Part shown: positions 1 through 49,885 of the stretch, piece after piece
How positions within the stretch are numbered: the stretch's first letter is position 1
Layout of the letters: each line of letters begins with the position of its first letter
Assembly (NCBI GenBank): GCA_009760855.2
Contig: WPIO01000080.1
Location: forward strand, 1,432,501 to 1,496,500
Origin: Cristatella mucedo
Lineage: Eukaryota > Bryozoa > Phylactolaemata > Cristatellidae
DNA: 64,000 bases
Direction of reading: 5' to 3'
The notes under the pieces: generated by a model
Database searches by the model: none
Told to the model about the DNA's origin: nothing
The model's input: only the letters and a program-made list of their open reading frames with translations
Position numbers and translations under genes: made by a program

Positions 1-849
1 GAGGCTGCACTAGCACTTGCTCCCTTACTTTAAGATGAGGCCAGCACAATAGAACAATCACCGGTTTTTAGATACTTTGACTCCCAGACTATGGAACTTG
101 CCACTAGGCAGTCATCCTTGAAATATAAGTGCAGCAGCAGCAGCCGGCTGCTGCTGCACCCAGGCACCAATTGGTCGGCTGTTTCCTGTTGCTACTGTGC
201 TGCTTGCTTCCAAGCAACATAAACGCAATAGCTACCGACTTCTCCTTAATCGCGGGAGTTGGATATTGAAACGGGGAAACAGCTACACAGCATGGAAAAC
301 TCCAACGATTTCGATTCATCATGGTTTTCCGAGTTGCAGATAGAGAAACAACTGGATTTAAATCGCCACATCGGCATAGCCACGGCAGCAGTGCCCAGTG
401 AGTGGTAACTCGGCAGCCGGTGGCCATATTCATAGCTGATACTTCAGGGTTGGATCGTGGGCCATGATCAGGGTGGATCGTTCGAGAGGAGCAGCGTGGC
501 CGCCACGCCCCCCCGTGACCCCGGAGGGCGCGTCGCATGCAGAGATAATAGCTTTACACGATGCCAACGCACGAATTGGGTGAGTAAAGCATCTATCCGA
601 GACAGCCTCTGGCTTACTCTCTACCCCTGGGCTTAGTGTCCGTGATTGATGATCCTCAAAACCAAGTGCAAAAGACAACGTTCAACATCCCACTTTGTGT
701 ATCGAGGTTCAATGCATTCGTGACGCATGCGCACGGCAATCAAACAGGAAGTGCCCAACAATGAGACAGAAAGTGCCCAAAGGAAGAGTTGCACAAGGAG
801 GTGCTGCAAGCTCGGGCTTGAGACAAGTCTCGAGCGAAGCCCAAGTCAC
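1..849. other. VPS13 intron sequence at left edge; no exon recognised
   Basis: The minus strand should carry the next VPS13 exon here or further left, entering in phase 2. Open stretches exist on the minus strand at about 104-538 and 430-678 but neither resembles VPS13 and neither has a fitting acceptor. A short CAG/CTG run lies near 131-156. Confidence 0.5.
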
Positions 850-42034
<41,185 letters not shown>

Positions 42035-42295
42035 TTTGACAGGATTATCCTTGCAGCGGAATTAAACGCTCGCCGCCAGCATGACGGCGGAACGTGCGGC
42101 GATATCCGCTAGCGTCGCGTACCGGGGTCCACTGGCCCGCTGCGGTCCGATTACCCTTGACCCTCGGCTGGCGTTACCAATACTCGCTCGCTATGGACAT
42201 TTACTACTTCCGGCGGCGTGTCCTCTGCGGTTGGCATAGATATTCGCGCGCGGCAGTCGCCGGTTAGACGATCGGGCGACACCTGGGCTTGCGAG
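42035..42295. promoter_or_regulatory. VPS13 5' flank
   Basis: Moderately GC-rich DNA directly upstream of the start codon, cut off from the CpG-rich block by a family A element. No TATA box in sense. The transcription start is not determinable. Confidence 0.4.
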
Positions 42296-42875
42296 CTAAT
42301 AATAATAATAATGATAATAATAATGCACTTGATAAAGCGCCCTCAGAGAACTCAATTTCTTTCTAGGCGCTTTACATTTGCTGCAAAGGGAAATGCAACT
42401 CAATGGTGAGTTATATCATGCCTGATAAACAACATGAATAACATGGTTAGGGGTGACGTGCACAGGGTCAGCATGCAAATGTGGTTAGTGGCAGCATGCA
42501 CAGTGTCTGCACGCATAAGCATATCAGGGACGAATCACAGGGACCCACTAAATGCTGTCCTAAATAGGTGTGTTTTTAAGTTCTTTTTAAATGTGGTCAA
42601 GTCAGGGGATGTTCTGACGCAAGTCGGGAGGGAGTTCCAGGCTTTGGGAGCATACGAACTAAATGCACGGTCTCCAAAGGATTTGATGTTTGTACGAGGT
42701 ATTTGTAGACTTTTGGATTCCAAAAAGCGGGTGGTACGATGCTTGGCCTGGTGGGGGAGTAGATCTGAGAGATACGATGAAGCCAAAGAATGAAGTGACC
42801 TAAAAGTGAGCCTATAAACCTTGAAGTCAATCCGTTGCTTGACTGGTAGCCAGTGCAGGTCGGCGAGAAGTTCCC
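42296..42875 (-). mobile_element. Short family A element (copy 3, ~570 bp)
   Basis: The 3' part of family A (LLADLHWLPVKQRIDFKVYR onward, then tail and ATT repeats). It lies about 260 bp upstream of the VPS13 start codon. It shares with copy 4 the same 5' end (CTTCTCGCCGACC in sense) and private variants such as AAATGCAACTCAATGGTGAG. Confidence 0.9.
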
Positions 42876-44160
42876 TGTAGTAAGTACCTCGTCGTATAGT
42901 CGACCTGGCGACGAGATCACCTCGCAAGCTCCACACCAGCGTTCGTGCGCACGTTCGTGTTCGCGTGTGAGCCAGCTGGCACCGCTTCGCCCCTCAACTC
43001 TCGCGGGCGGGCGGCGGCTCCGGCGCTGTCGCCGGGCTGGTCGGGCGGCGCGCGCGCGCACGACGCGAACCCAATCGTACCGAGCTGAATCAAATTGCAT
43101 GACAGCGTCACTGGATGCCGACAATTATTAAAACGCATTTATTAAAACGAGGCCGCGAGCTCGCTCGCTCGCAGTCGCGCGTGCGCTGCCGCCACCGCCC
43201 TCGAAGGGTCGGTCGTCGACCTCGACGCGGCGGCGGCCGAAGCCGCGCCGCCGCACGAGTAGCAACGCCGGAGCGCCGCGGTAGCGCGCTCGGCGTCGGC
43301 GACAGCGGCGGCTCCCAGTGGCGGCTGTATTTAGAAGGAATCGCGGAAATGGTGCGGCAGAAGCGCGGAGGTGTCCGAGCGGGATGCGTTAGAGAGCGAA
43401 GCGGTAGCCTCTTCGGTGGCGGTATCGCGCGCTCCGCTTTTCCCGTCTCCCGCCGAGGAGAGAGCGCTGGAGGAGGAGACCGCTCCGTTCGCCATCCGAC
43501 CACCACATCTGCCACCTCGACACATCCGCCACCTCGACAGATGGCGGTCCGGGCGTGTGTCGTGTTACGGGCGGTCCGGGCGTGTGTCGTTCGCGCCAGC
43601 CGCGGCCGAAGGCCGCGTCGGCCGCGTCGGCCGCTCTTACAGGTCGCCCTGGGAAAATAAGTCGGCATCACAAAAAGCAGGCGTGAGCTCGCGCTCCGCT
43701 TTCCTGTCTCCCGACCAGGAGAGCGCGTGCACGCTTGGAAGCGGAAGCTACCGGTTGCGGACGAAACGCTGCAAGACGCGAGACGCAAGGGCGGCGGCGG
43801 CGGCTTCGTACGAAGGAGTAAGGGCGTAGTACGGGCGAAATCGTGCACGGGCGAGCGTCCCGAACCGCCAGCGAGTGTACGAGCCATGCGGATGCGCGCC
43901 GTCGATGCGAGCGCCTAAACGGATCTACCTCGGGGAGGGGGAATCGCTGCGCGCCTCGAGTCTCGTGATTCTCCGAGACTCCGTGGCACGAGCGCCGAAG
44001 GTTACTCAGGCGCTCGTGGACTCCGAGCGCCCGAGTAACCTTCGGTGGCCACGTTACATGGCCACGGCGGCTATTCGACGGCCATGCGGTAAAGTAACTC
44101 TGCCTCCGCTTTCCTGTCTCCCGACTAGGAGAGCGCGTGCCCGTAACTCTGCCTCCTCCG
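42876..44160. promoter_or_regulatory. CpG-rich block between VPS13 and the HMG-box gene
   Basis: Very rich in CG dinucleotides, several long frames open on both strands for that reason. It contains three copies of a CTCCGCTTTCCTGTCTCCCG/AGGAGAGCGCG motif (43431, 43696, 44106) and a GCGGTCCGGGCGTGTGTCGT duplication (43542-43590). May be a promoter or CpG island; no coding evidence. Confidence 0.5.
43995..44045. repeat. 22-bp-arm hairpin
   Basis: CCGAAGGTTACTCAGGCGCT... and its complement with one mismatch, loop of about 7 bases. Confidence 0.88.
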
Positions 44161-44504
44161 CCGCTTACGTTCTGTAGCTGCTGAGCTTGGCCTTAAAAGG
44201 TGTTGAAAATTTATAAATTCTGGTACCATCACAAAAACACATCGTATAGCAGTGGTAAAAGTTTTGCTATTGACTGTAGTCGTGTTAAAATTGACCGCTC
44301 TAAACCCAGTTCCTTCCGGCACGTTCAAACGCAGTTGCGACGGGCTTTCCTTTGCGTGCACTGCTGCTTGCCGCTAAATCAACCCAAATAATTTTTTGGC
44401 GTACGCGCATACGGGAATCCGCCCCTAAATCCATCTCTTATTGAGATCGCTGCCGTTTCGCTAGCCGGCGCTGACTAAACCGGAAGAGAACGCGATGCGT
44501 AATT

Positions 44505-44545
44505 GACCAATGGGAGAGAGTCTGCGTGGCGTGCATATAAAAGCT
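44505..44545 (+). promoter_or_regulatory. CCAAT and TATA-type promoter elements
   Basis: GACCAATGGG at about 44506 and GCATATAAAAGC at about 44533 have the usual spacing of a core promoter. A 70-codon ORF starts about 110 bp downstream. Confidence 0.45.
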
Positions 44546-44656
44546 CCTATGACAAGATACGCTCTCGTAGCTGATTGAAAATTGAATTTGAAATATAATT
44601 GCAAGGAAATCTCTTGAATTTTGATTTGCATATAATAAAAAAAAGAGGAAAGTGGC

Positions 44657-44866
44657 ATGTCAACTGATACAATAGACTCCTCTACATGGCGTTGTAAGAG
44701 CCTCAGCGATGTCGTCCATCGCCGCCTCGCGCGAGCGTTAGACGTAATAATAAGAAGAATGATAATAATAGTAGACAATAAAGGGTTGTCTGCTTCAGGT
44801 TTCGAACCGGGGACCTCGATCGCCGAGTTCGAGCACTTTACCCGCAGGGCTAAGGCCCAGCCTTGA
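44657..44866 (+). CDS. Orphan small ORF (69 aa) downstream of a TATA-like promoter
   Basis: MSTDTIDSSTWRCKSLSDVV onward. No family recognised. The second half overlaps ATA repeats and a tRNA-like SINE head, so only the first ~30 codons could be genuine; a possible donor GTT|GTAAGA lies at about 44693. Probably not a complete gene. Confidence 0.2.
   Translation: MSTDTIDSSTWRCKSLSDVVHRRLARALDVIIRRMIIIVDNKGLSASGFEPGTSIAEFEHFTRRAKAQP
44780..44866 (-). mobile_element. tRNA-like SINE head (second type)
   Basis: On the minus strand GGCTGGGCCTTAGCCCTGCG leads to a perfect B-box-like GGTTCGAAACC and then ACAACCCTTTATTGT. It looks like a tRNA-derived sequence; the cloverleaf is not good enough to call a tRNA gene. 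Confidence 0.55.
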
Positions 44867-45452
44867 AAAGTGCCTGCGCCGGCCTCACCTTGTCACCGCA
44901 GAATCGATCCGCTATGTAGTTGAGCAAGCTGCCGCTTCGGGTCCTCCGAGCCACAGCACCGAGTCTCAGCTCTAGCTCAGCTCGCTTGGGCAGCGGCGGC
45001 GGCGGCGACGCGTCGTCGTCGTCGTTGCCAAGTGACGACTCGGCAGCAGCCTACAAAGTCCGGGTGCGTAGTACAGACGGGTGGCCACCGCCACCGATGC
45101 TCGTGCCGCGAAGAGAGTCGCGCGAAGCTCCTCCTGAAGCCGAGAGCGAGCTCCTCCTGAAGCCGAGACTGGCTCTGCCTGAGAGCTGGCACTTTCAGGC
45201 AGAGCCAATCGCCCGCCGAGCTTCAGGTCGGTTTCCGGCTCACGGCAGCCACGTGAGCATATGGCTGACTGGGGCAGAGCACCGTCGACAGTCGGACACC
45301 ACGACAGCATTTTTCTCGCTGAGCTTGACGAGTGCGTGACGGGAAGTGCGCCCTCCACGGCGGTCTTCACCGGTGGAATCCAAGCGAAACCAGTACGAAC
45401 CAAGCGGAACCAGTACGAACCAAGCGGGAAAGCTCGACCGACGCGAAGCGCG
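44867..45452. other. 3' flank of the HMG-box gene
   Basis: Unique GC-rich sequence with a 13-bp inverted repeat (TGGCTCTGCCTGA / TCAGGCAGAGCCA) near 45171-45208 and a doubled GAACCAAGCGG word near 45400. No recognised gene. Confidence 0.5.
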
Positions 45453-45613
45453 CTAATGCTTCTGCGAGGCAGCGGCGCTCGAACTCGCCTGTTCGGAGGC
45501 GGAGGACGACGCTCCGAGCGAGCTCTCCACGCCGCCGCCGCCGCGCATCTCGTCCGCGCATTGCATGTACGGCCTCTTCTCGTGCAGCGACATCCTTCGC
45601 CACTTGCGCGCCC
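45453..45613 (-). CDS. HMG-box gene, last exon (end of box 2 and Ser/Ala tail)
   Basis: Acceptor GTTCTCGCAG, phase 1. Encodes ARKWRRMSLHEKRPYMQCAD then EMRGGGGVESSLGASSSASE and a Ser/Ala tail to TAG. Helix 3 stops early (ADEMRGGGG), so box 2 is shorter than canonical. Confidence 0.78.
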
Positions 45614-48132
45614 CTGCGAGAACCGGCTTGCAACGCTGTCGCCTGGCGCCGATTTCCACGCGCCTCAGCCAGTCGCGGCGGCGAACTTGCGGCGCCGCCG
45701 TCGCCGCGGAATGCAATCGACCGCCGCCGCGTACCCGCGCCGTCGCCTCCCGCGCCGCGTTGCCGACGGACCGCTGCCGCCGTCGCCGTCGCCGCCGCCG
45801 GCGCGAGCGCTCGCCTACCTCGGCTGAGCACGTCGCTGGGCGACGTACTGGCGCGGCGCGCGGCGCTCGCCTTGCGCGCGCCGCGCCAGTACTCGCGCAT
45901 GAAGATCTGATAGGCCGTGTCGGGGCGCTTGTGCGCCGCCCGGTACTCGTCCAGGCGCTCCTTGTAGCGGTCGTAGCGCGCGTTGGCCAGCTGCTGGTAC
46001 TCGCACTTCTTCTTCAGCGGCAGGTTCCTCCACACGTCGGCTCCTGCGCGTTCAATGCAAACTTCAGCCGCCGCCGCCGCTGCCGCCGCCGCCGCGACTG
46101 GCGCCAGCGACGACGGCTAGAGCGGCGGCTGCAGCTGCGGCGAGGGCGAGACGCCGCCGCCGTCGGCCGCGGCTGCGACCCAACGACGCGCGGCGGTAGT
46201 GCGACGCACCATGAGCGAAGCGACGAGCCCCGGATGTAGCTAAAGCGCAATTACTTAGGAGAGGGCAGACTATTTCAGAAATTCCGCTCGCACCCGACGG
46301 CGCTCGGAGCGTCGGAAAAGATTGCATTGTAAGACTGCAAGATTAAGTTTAACTGGTCTCTACCCAGCGTTTCGGCGACGCTCGGAGCGTCGGCTGCGTC
46401 GCCTGAAAGTCGCCTGTCGTTGAGGCACGTGACTCGACGACACGTGACTCAACAACGCTCGAGTTGGGGAGAGCGGTCGACCGAGAGCGGGACCAGTTTG
46501 CACCGAGCGCCAGAATGCGCACCGAGCGCCAGAAAAATAATAATAATAATGCGCTTGATAAAGCGCCCTCAGAGAACTCAATCTCTTTCTAGGCGCTTTA
46601 CATTTGCTGCAAAGGGAAATGCAACTCAATGGTGAGTTATATCATGCCTGATAAGCAAACAAAATGAATAACATGGTTAGGGGTGACATGCACAGGTTCA
46701 GCATGCAAATGTGGTTAGTGGCAGCATGCACAGTGTCAGCACGCATAAGCACATGAAGGACGAATCACAGGGACCCACTAAATGCTGTCATAAATAGGTG
46801 TCTTTTTAAGTTCTTTTAAATGTGGTCTGGTCAGGGGATGTTCTGACGCAAGTCGGGAGGGAGTTCCAGGCTTTGGGAGCATACAAACTAAATGCACAGC
46901 CACCAAAGGATTTGAGGTTTGTACGAGGTATTTGTAGACTGTTGGATTCCGAAAAGCGGGTGGTACGATGCTTGGCCTGATGGGAGAGTGTATCTGAGAG
47001 ATAGGCTGGAGCCAAAGAATGAAGTGACCTAAAAGTGAGCCTATAAACCTTGAAGTCAATCCGTTGCTTGACTGGTAGCCAGTGCAGGTCGGCGAGAAGA
47101 ACGCGCGCCATCGTGACCGCTCTTCATTATGGGAGGAGTAGAGACGAAGGGGACAGAGTCCCGGCTGGACGCCCGCCAGTTGGCTGAGCGCGAATGTCGC
47201 CGCCAAATCCGCTGACTCAGCAGGGTGCCCTCTGGCGGCGAGTGCTCCTCTCGTGGCGAGCGCTTCGGCACGTGACTCGGCGGCGCTCCACGGCGCAGTG
47301 GGAAAAGCTCCGGAAAGTCGCCGCCGCTGCTCTGGCTCAGCATAGGACCCTGCCTGCACAGCGCTCCGGCCTTTACGGCCGCCCACACCTGTCCGCGAGC
47401 TAGCCGCACAGCGAGCCCGCACATCATGCGTTGCGTGCTCGTCAGCCATAGCGGCGGTTGCAGCGGAGGTCGGCGGCGGTAGTTTCGTCAGCGTGCGAGC
47501 GCGGGCGCAGTGCTTGCCAATTCTCGAAACGTCGGGTACCGGCACGCCCCGATAGGCCGTAGAGTGCTGCCTGCGAAAGTCCTGCATGAACAGAATGAAT
47601 GCCGACGCCGGCCGCCTCGGCTTATCCGGATCGCTGGGGCGCCGGCGGCGGTCGCCGCGTCGTCTCGGCGAGCGGGCGGCACGCGCACGCTGCCCGCTCG
47701 TCTGTCGCGAGCCTCGTCGCCGCCGCCGCGGCCGTCCTGGCCCCCGCGTCGGCGATCGGCGGCGCGCGGGCGGCCCGACGCGCGGTGGCCGCCACCTCGC
47801 TGCCGTGCGCCGCCCGCGCGCCGATCGCGAGCCGCTTCCTCTGCGCCGCCGCGTCTTCGACGATTTCCGGCGAGCGGGTCGCGCGCGCCGCCGCCGCAGA
47901 GCGCGTCGGACCGCGACGGGCTTGGCGGCGGCGCGCGCAGCTTGCGAGCTGTCCGTGATCTCGCTGCAAGTCGTCGTATCGTCTGCTTCCGCTGCCGCTG
48001 CCGCCGCCGCCGCCGCTTCGGCAATGGCGTCGCTCAGCTTCTCGTAATCCGATGATTCGGATGCATTCTGGTCGTGATGACAGCGGAGTTTGTGCACGTC
48101 GTAAGGATGAGTGTAGTCGGAATTTGAATAGT
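45453..48132 (-). CDS. Tandem HMG-box protein (5' end not found)
   Basis: Three exons (48132-47518, 46043-45819, 45613-45453) join in phase 1 and end at a TAG. Together they give about 333 residues: an acidic/Ser N-terminal part, a long Arg-rich basic region, then two HMG boxes back to back. Box 1 runs from DKPRRPASAFILFMQDFRRQ through ADVWRNLPLKKKCEYQQLAN to RYDRYKERLDEY. Box 2 runs from HKRPDTAYQIFMREYWRGAR through ARKWRRMSLHEKRPYMQCAD and is short in helix 3. Each box is split by an intron just before the conserved Trp. HMG boxes bend DNA; tandem boxes occur in HMGB-, TFAM- and UBF-type proteins. I cannot say which this is. The first intron uses a GC donor and holds a family A element. Confidence 0.8.
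45819..46043 (-). CDS. HMG-box gene, second traced exon (end of box 1, start of box 2)
   Basis: Acceptor CGCGCAG, phase 1. Encodes ADVWRNLPLKKKCEYQQLAN then ARYDRYKERLDEYRAAHKRP and DTAYQIFMREYWRGARKASA. Donor CGAG|GTAGGC keeps phase 1; an upstream A|GTACGT is in the same phase but would remove part of box 2. Confidence 0.85.
46535..47100 (-). mobile_element. Short family A element (copy 4, ~565 bp)
   Basis: Same length, same 5' end point and same variants as copy 3. It lies in the first traced intron of the HMG-box gene, in the same orientation as the gene. Confidence 0.9.
47518..48132 (-). CDS. HMG-box gene, 5'-most exon found (basic region and first half of box 1)
   Basis: Acceptor CATTGTTAG, phase 1 in. 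Encodes YSNSDYTHPYDVHKLRCHHD, an Ala/Glu run, over 100 residues rich in Arg, then DPDKPRRPASAFILFMQDFR and GVPVPDVSRI. HMG alignment requires the exon to end ATTG|GCAAGC, a GC donor. The very high GC content leaves several frames open, so the limits of the Arg-rich part depend on this frame being right. Confidence 0.78.
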
Positions 48133-48892
48133 CTAACAATGAAAACACCGAGACGGTCAATGTCCGCGCAGCCCCGCCCACAGCGGCCCAGCTCGCTGCT
48201 GCGAGCGCACGGGCGCTGTCTCGTGCGCGCCGTGGCCGTTCGCGCTCGCTCGCAGGCGAGAGCACCTTCGCCTGCGTTCATGGCGACGCCGTTGCATCGC
48301 CTCGAGCTGTTGGTCGCGGGTATTCTGAGTCGCCTTTCATGTTGGAAGCCGCCGGTGGACGCTGCGGCGGGCAGCCCAGAGGGTGCCACGTCACGCCTTA
48401 CGTCAGCGACTGTCCGTACCCACCGGCCATATTGGGTGGCGTCTCTCTAGCAACGTTCTCGGCCGCGAGTGCCGCGAGCGAGTGAGCGAGTTGCCAGCAG
48501 ACGCTGACTGGTCTATTGACCTTGACCCATGGGCTATTGACCGTGGACCTCGCCCGTTTGCCCCTTTGCGTTCCGTTGATCTTGAAATCATCTTTTTGCC
48601 CCATTTCGATGAGTGCAGCGTCACTTTTTTTCGGCCTTTAGTCCTCTAGTCTCGACAAATTTTGGCTCTCAGTGAGCGCTTGGCGAGCAGCTTGCTTTGT
48701 CGTCAAATCAAGTGAATCAAGTGAAGTCAAGTCAGTGGAAGTCGGGGTGTCGTGACGTAAGTTGAAGAGAGCTCTAGTCTTAGAGAGCATGCGAACTAAA
48801 GGCGTCGCATTCAAATGTAAACGTAATGCAATGTAGCGTAGTGAAATGCGTCGCGTACTGTCACGCATCTGCGTCTGTAATTCCGCGAAGCT
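48133..48892. other. 5' region of the HMG-box gene, first exon not found
   Basis: The minus strand must carry the 5' exon(s). An ATG at about 48282 starts a frame (MNAGEGALACERA) with a possible donor GAAG|GTGCTC, but nothing confirms it. Confidence 0.4.
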
Positions 48893-49185
48893 AGAAAAAC
48901 CTAGGTGGGTGTTACGGACGAGTTTTCTACGGTGCACTCTCAGCCGCTCGGCGGCTTTCGGCACGGCATTCGGAAGCTGAGTGTCAGAGGATGTGTCAGC
49001 CGATGGTGTGAGTAGCATGCGAAGTAGCCGCTCCGGACGGCTGAAAAGAATGTGCCACAGACGGCAGCAGGAGAATAGATGTCATTGCATAAGAATTGTG
49101 GAAGTCAGTTCCACGGTGCGGGACGTTCAGGGCAAAAAGTTCTGTCGCCAACGGTCTTTAAGCGTATGGGTGGAACCACTCATTG
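48893..49185 (-). mobile_element. Diverged family B 3' fragment
   Basis: GTGGGTGTTACGGACGAG, GGCTTTCGGCACGGCATTCG and GAATTGTGGAAGTCAGTTCC identify it. It is followed on the plus strand by a family A-like tail at about 49210-49290. Confidence 0.75.
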
Positions 49186-49204
49186 CTATTTGATCGTGCT
49201 TCCT

Positions 49205-49290
49205 TGACAACAAATTTAAAGTGCCTCTAAAGAGGTTTTGTTCTTTGTGGGCGATATGACAAATTTATTATTATTATTATTGTTATTACT
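49205..49290 (+). mobile_element. Family A-like 3' tail
   Basis: AAAGTGCCTCTAAAGAGGTT, then GGGCGATATGACAAATTTAT and ATT repeats. Confidence 0.65.
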
Positions 49291-49445
49291 AGCAGAGGAC
49301 CTGAGGGCAAAGGGGTGGAGACTGGCGTAGCAGTTCAGCTAGGTATGAAGGAGCCAAGCTATGGCAGCCCTTACGGGTTAGCGTAAGAGCTTGTATTTGT
49401 AAGAAAAAAAATTCTTGTATTTGGTATAAGAACGAAGGATTTGTG

Positions 49446-49588
49446 ATTGGCTCGAGGCGCAGCGATATAGCGGTACGAGGGTACTGACCAAGGTCTGGCT
49501 GAGGTCGCGGGCCCGAGCCCCGTGGCATATGTGAAGCGCCTAAATAGAGATCAAGTTCTCTTGGGGCGCTATACAAATGAATTATACT
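49446..49588 (+). mobile_element. tRNA-derived SINE (same family)
   Basis: Shares AAGGTCTGGCTGAGGTCG, the CGGGCCCGAGCCC B-box region and the GAAGCGCCTAAATAGAGATC tail with the copy at 22023. The 5' part is diverged. Confidence 0.78.
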
Positions 49589-49885
49589 TTTTTTTAGTTT
49601 TTACTGTGGGCGCGGTATCGCCGTCACGCGGTTCAGCTCCAGCGGACGAAATGACGGAAAGCTTGATTAACGAACGAGTATTTCGAATAGATTTCCCGCG
49701 TTAAGAGAATGGAGAGACCTAAAAGTGAGTGATGAAATCTTGAAGTCGACACTCGATTTGATTTGATTGGAGGAGAAGGGGAGGCAGCCCGGAGACTATT
49801 GGCGCAATGCGGCAGTTGCGAGGTTCAGGACTAGCGAACCTACGATAAAAGTCTTCTTACTGCGCAGGCGCAGGACGACCTGCGA

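Noticed and set aside
430-690. Possible next VPS13 exon (minus-strand SFALGFEDHQSRTLSPG)
   Set aside because: No acceptor in the right phase, an in-frame stop just upstream, and no resemblance to the expected VPS13 segment.
43108-43887. 259-codon minus-strand ORF rich in Arg/Pro
   Set aside because: CpG-rich DNA with few stops in any frame; no recognisable domain or splice context.
46778-48265. 495-codon single-exon reading of the HMG-box gene
   Set aside because: It runs through the GC donor into intron and the family A element; the HMG box is completed only by splicing to 46043.
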